Of a stretch of 64,000 bases of DNA, positions 61,433 through 64,000 are shown in pieces. The notes under the pieces were generated by a model, which saw only the letters and a list, made by a program, of their open reading frames with translations, searched no databases and was not told where the DNA came from. Location: assembly GCA_900314685.1 (NCBI GenBank), contig OMWE01000012.1, positions 2,190 through 66,189 of the forward strand, in the 5' to 3' direction. Position numbers and translations under genes: made by a program. Position 1 is the first letter of the stretch, and every line of letters starts with the position of its first letter. This DNA comes from an uncultured Actinomycetes bacterium (lineage in GTDB: Bacteria > Actinomycetota > Coriobacteriia > Coriobacteriales > Atopobiaceae).

Positions 61433-61582
61433 GGAATGGTCAAGCTGCGATGTCTTTGTAACTCGGCCCTTTAAGGCTGCTTAAATGCTGATGTTGCGGG
61501 TGTCAAAGTCGCCCTTATGACACAGCCGTCGTATCGGACGACAGCTTGGGAGAGATGGGGAGTGCTACCATACAACCGGAAA

Positions 61583-61667
61583 GGGGAGCTGGGGATATGG
61601 CCCGGCTGAGAGGGATGGCCCAACCATCCGACCCATCAACCTGATCTGGGTAATGCGCATTACCCGA
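61583..61667 (+). ncRNA. TPP riboswitch, copy B
   Basis: Canonical pieces CTGAGA (61606-61611) and AACCTGATCTGGG (61638-61650), with the GGGGAG-type 5' strand and a GGGTAATGCGCATTACCC tail. It is followed by a stem AGCCGC/GCGGCT and an A/T-rich tract, but no thiamine gene. Confidence 0.8.
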
Positions 61668-61678
61668 CTATGTATTTC

Positions 61679-61704
61679 AGCCGCAGGTAGAGCGGCTATT
61701 ATTA
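61679..61704 (+). terminator. Hairpin after riboswitch B (possible terminator of the switch)
   Basis: AGCCGC (61679-61684) pairs with GCGGCT (61692-61697) and is followed by ATTATTAT. The position suits the expression platform of the riboswitch. Confidence 0.5.
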
Positions 61705-62018
61705 TGCGGAATCCAACGCAGTCCCGAAAGGGTGTCCCAAACAGTCCTAGGGGCAGGTTTTTGCCTGATGGGAGGGCATGCGGCGAATCGGCGAGCGGTT
61801 GCCTTCTCTCATGATGGGCTCCCGCCCGTCCTCCGCGGTTCGCAGGCCTCATGTGGGCTTGCCGCTACGCGAGCAGCTCGCCCTCCACCCAGTCTTGCAG
61901 TTCGAAGACACCCTCGTCATGACCAGCAACGCTTACCCACCGCTACCGCTCCGTCTAAGGCGTTTGCGAGCAAAACAACTCAACTGAAAACAATCTAGCG
62001 TTGGATCATCCATACCAC

Positions 62019-62073
62019 TTGACTGAATGCTATGCGTCGCATAGTATAAGAGCATACTATGCAACACATAGTA
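62019..62073 (+). promoter_or_regulatory. PadR promoter with two palindromic operator sites
   Basis: -35 TTGACT (62019-62024) and -10 TAGTAT (62042-62047) with 17-bp spacing. ATGCTATGC-GTC-GCATAGTAT (62028-62047) and TACTATG-CAACA-CATAGTA (62055-62073) are inverted repeats over the -10 and start region. PadR proteins commonly bind such sites and repress themselves. Confidence 0.65.
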
Positions 62074-62093
62074 ATTGGAGAGGGAGGCGATCG

Positions 62094-62408
62094 GTGGAAC
62101 CGCAGTTCAAACGAGGATTCCTGGAAATGTGCGTGCTGGCGACGCTTGCGCACGGCGATTCGTATGGCTATCAGATCATCAAAGACATGCCGCAGGCGCT
62201 TGAGATGACCGAGTCGACCCTGTACCCCATCTTGCGGCGATTGAAGACGCAGGGTTCGCTGAGCGAGTACGCCCAAGAGCACGGGGGGCGCACGCGCAAG
62301 TACTACACCATAACCGAGCAAGGACGCCAGCAGCTGGCCGAATTCGCGCAGGAAGAGCAGGCCATTCAGGAGATTCTGGCATATGTGCTGAAAGGGGCAG
62401 CAAAGTGA
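62094..62408 (+). CDS. PadR-family transcriptional regulator
   Basis: The 104-residue regulator has the PadR winged helix: FKRGFLEMCVLATLAHGDSYGYQII, ESTLYPILRRLKTQGSLS, GRTRKYYTITEQGRQQLAEF. GTG 62094 follows GAGGGAGG by about 6-8 nt. It overlaps the next start (GTGA), a typical PadR/DUF1700 pair. Confidence 0.9.
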   Translation: MEPQFKRGFLEMCVLATLAHGDSYGYQIIKDMPQALEMTESTLYPILRRLKTQGSLSEYAQEHGGRTRKYYTITEQGRQQLAEFAQEEQAIQEILAYVLKGAAK

Positions 62409-63247
62409 ACAAGACCGATTTCATGCTGCAATTGAACAACGCTCTGCACAAGGCGCATGTCCCGCAGAACGAGGCGCGCGATGCCGTTCAGTTCTACGCG
62501 GAATGCGTGGACGAGCGCGTCGAGGACGGCGCCACGGAAGCCGAGGCCATCGAGGGGCTGGGGAGCATCGATTCCATCGTTGAGAGTGTCGTGGCCGACT
62601 TGCCCAAAGCGGCGAGGGGAATCGGTCGCTTGGATTCGGGCAACAAGGCGTTGAAGGTGATCTTGCTGGTTCTGACGTTTCCCGTTTGGGGGAGCATCCT
62701 GGTCTCGCTCGCGCTCGTGGCCGCAGCGCTCATTGCGGTGCTCTGGTCGCTTTTGGCGGCAGCGGCAGCGCTTTGGATTGCCTGCATTACAGCAGGTCTC
62801 GCGGGTATTGCAGCGCTGGTACACGGCGCGGCGAACAGCGCTGGGCAGGCCGGTGCATTGGGCTTCGGCATCGGGATTGCGCTCTCCGGTTTGGCCGTTG
62901 TGCTGCTGCCGCTTATGGTGTGCGTGTGTCGATGGCTGGCGTTTGCCACGGTGCGGCTCAGCCTGTGGGTGTCGAGGCCATTCATGAAAGCAAGCACGTA
63001 CGAGAAGGGCTCGGCGTTCGCCGCATGCGTGAAGGGCGGATGGCCGCACGTTCCGAGAACGCTGCTGGTCGTTGGCCTCGTGTTGCTCCTGCTGGGCGCT
63101 GCCGTGGCTCTGGCAGTGCTTGCGAGCTGCGGTTTTGAGCCGTGGACGCTCGCACAGGCGCCTTCGGTAAACCTGTTCGGTCAGGACGTGTACCTGTTCC
63201 ATTGGGAGCCAGACGGAACCGTATTGTTCGTCGGCACGCTGTCTTAA
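62405..63247 (+). CDS. DUF1700-like membrane protein
   Basis: The 280-residue protein has a soluble N-terminus (MNKTDFMLQLNNALHKAHVPQNEARDAVQFYAECVDERVEDGATEAEAIEGLG) like DUF1700 proteins that pair with PadR, then about five hydrophobic segments and an extracellular C-terminal segment. GTG 62405 overlaps the padR stop. Function is unknown; it is probably a membrane-stress partner of the regulator. Confidence 0.78.
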   Translation: MNKTDFMLQLNNALHKAHVPQNEARDAVQFYAECVDERVEDGATEAEAIEGLGSIDSIVESVVADLPKAARGIGRLDSGNKALKVILLVLTFPVWGSILVSLALVAAALIAVLWSLLAAAAALWIACITAGLAGIAALVHGAANSAGQAGALGFGIGIALSGLAVVLLPLMVCVCRWLAFATVRLSLWVSRPFMKASTYEKGSAFAACVKGGWPHVPRTLLVVGLVLLLLGAAVALAVLASCGFEPWTLAQAPSVNLFGQDVYLFHWEPDGTVLFVGTLS

Positions 63248-63285
63248 GCGTTACGGAACGCTTCTGCGTTGCGTCTTGAAACTCG

Positions 63286-63325
63286 GATCGCCCCGCCGCG
63301 CGTGCGTTGCGGGGCGATCTTCTGG
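63286..63325 (+). terminator. Rho-independent terminator of the PadR operon
   Basis: 11-bp perfect stem GATCGCCCCGC / GCGGGGCGATC followed by TTCTGG, about 40 nt after the stop codon. Confidence 0.85.
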
Positions 63326-63340
63326 TTCGCGCAGCCAAAG

Positions 63341-63437
63341 CCCCACTTGCTGGGCGGCTGGCTTCCCAGTAAGTCGCATGCGGAGTCATTCGGGGACGCT
63401 GACCCCACTTGCTGGGCGGACGGCTTCCCAGCAAGTC
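63341..63437. repeat. Two direct copies of a 35-bp hairpin unit
   Basis: CCCCACTTGCTGGGCGG...CCCAGCAAGTC at 63341-63375 and 63403-63437; each folds into a stem ACTTGCTGGG/CCCAGTAAGT or its perfect version (10 bp), spaced 62 bp. Confidence 0.65.
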
Positions 63438-63916
63438 CACCCTGGGTAGCTTCCGGCAGGCCTGCCGGGAGCGTCCGTGGCGAATCGGCGAGCGGTAGGT
63501 CCCCGCCGAGCCGGCAATCCCAGGGTGATATTTGTGTCTACCCCCGAAAATAATCTGAGCCTAGAACCAGTCCCAATGGCGACCTGAGAGCCAAACGCCA
63601 GGGCCTGCCGAAACTCGCCTGCCTCCCAGGTGGCGAGGGAATGACCGAGCATGGATAGGCTGGAAGTGCACATAGGCTCTTTCCCTCTGGGGGCCATCTG
63701 ATCGCTCTTGCAGCGAACGAGGGATGCCGTGTGTTGCCGGAACTGCCGGCGACGTCGCCATGCCGACGCTCGGTAGGGCCGCTTACGGCCACTTAGCGTG
63801 CCCCGCACCGCGCGGGCGAAACCACTCCTGCCCTATAACCGCCTCAACCGCGGTCGCACGAGTCCCCGACAGACCCCGTGCGTCCACGACAGTCCACCTG
63901 ACTGACGGAGGCGCCC

Positions 63917-64000
63917 ATGGCCCACCAGAGATACACCTACGGATTCACGGGGGAGGACGAGACCTCCCACCGCGAGGATCGCTTCTCCCCACAAAACGAG
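63917..64000 (+). CDS. Unknown protein, 5' end only (runs off the window)
   Basis: Open frame of 28 codons beginning MAHQRYTYGFTGEDE after GGAGG (6 nt). It is hydrophilic with no recognised motif. The window ends before more can be read. Confidence 0.55.
   Translation, partial: MAHQRYTYGFTGEDETSHREDRFSPQNE

Larger units (their letters stand above)
61433..62093. other. Right flank of the island and PadR promoter region
   Basis: 661 bp without a supported CDS. It contains a GTGTCA/TGACAC hairpin (61500-61523), riboswitch B and its hairpin, the homologous block at 61730-61798, and the PadR operators near 62030-62073. The stretch 61800-62010 shows nothing recognisable. Confidence 0.55.
63248..63916. 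other. Repeat-rich intergenic region before the last CDS
   Basis: 669 bp without a supported CDS. It has the terminator at 63286, two hairpin copies at 63341-63437, the block at 63481-63495 related to the two riboswitch leaders, and about 350 bp of mixed DNA with no recognised motif. Confidence 0.55.

Noticed and set aside
63386..63808. 140-residue minus-strand CDS
   Set aside because: Reads straight through the hairpin repeats, no ribosome-binding site or motif, Arg/Ser-rich composition.
1..64000. tRNA or rRNA genes
   Set aside because: No T-loop GGTTCGAxTCC with acceptor pairing and no rRNA core sequence was seen on either strand by eye; a covariance scan could still find one.

Overview
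The window is high-GC bacterial DNA with the gene content, Shine-Dalgarno use and dense packing of a gut Coriobacteriia actinobacterium (Collinsella/Olsenella/Atopobiaceae-like). Supporting signs are a four-repeat S1 protein, a glycyl-radical enzyme with its activase, PEP carboxylase, ferritin with glutathione peroxidase/OhrR, and lysine- or arginine-rich Ala/Pro tails. This placement is inference from gene content, not a database match. No rRNA or tRNA gene was seen.

Layout. 1-8.6 kb: the 5' end of a HAD phosphatase, rpsA, coaE, and a polar amino-acid ABC transporter set among two class-I (C26) glutamine-amidotransferase-like hydrolases and a C39-like peptidase. 8.6-22.2 kb (minus strand): uvrB, a zinc-ribbon membrane protein, tandem polysaccharide deacetylases, an mrp/two-flavoprotein operon, and an LtaS-like sulfatase coupled to a GH25 lysozyme. 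22.3-31.5 kb: ArsR regulator, NA37-type nucleoid protein, an esterase-like protein whose nucleophile Ser is Asp and which carries a histone-H1-like tail, glutaredoxin, glycerate kinase, a flippase and ppc. 31.5-48 kb: Fic, ketopantoate reductase, nitroreductase, DUF2238-like, HD and DUF438 proteins, hydrolase, ferritin, tocopherol-cyclase-like protein, OhrR/Gpx, MFS, Nudix, DMT and DUF554. 48-57.6 kb: ROK kinase, zinc-ribbon/Tyr-Asp-rich protein, OFA-type MFS, methyltransferase, glycyl-radical enzyme with activase, and GH1.

57.6-61.7 kb is an accessory island of visibly lower GC, bracketed by two TPP riboswitches that have no thiamine gene behind them. It holds two divergent operons. One is a DUF4417 protein, an HNH (GHH/GH-E-like) nuclease and a small L7/L12-CTD-like protein, which looks like a toxin with a candidate immunity partner. 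The other is a macro-domain protein plus a TIR-like protein resembling a non-canonical Thoeris-type defence pair. 61.7-64 kb has an autoregulated PadR/DUF1700-like pair and repeat-rich DNA whose style differs from the main chromosome; the window ends in a truncated CDS.

Several intergenic regions hold structured repeats unlike ordinary terminators: five inverted-repeat units (32435-32914), three hairpins at exactly 83-bp period (48144-48368), a 225-bp element with 33-bp perfect terminal inverted repeats (44554-44778), a 21-bp-period repeat with an inverted copy between two near-identical terminators (51679-52082), and an AT-rich element (37971-38364). The 9-mer AAGACAAAC recurs 13 times in different reading frames and between genes, pointing to a DNA-level signal.
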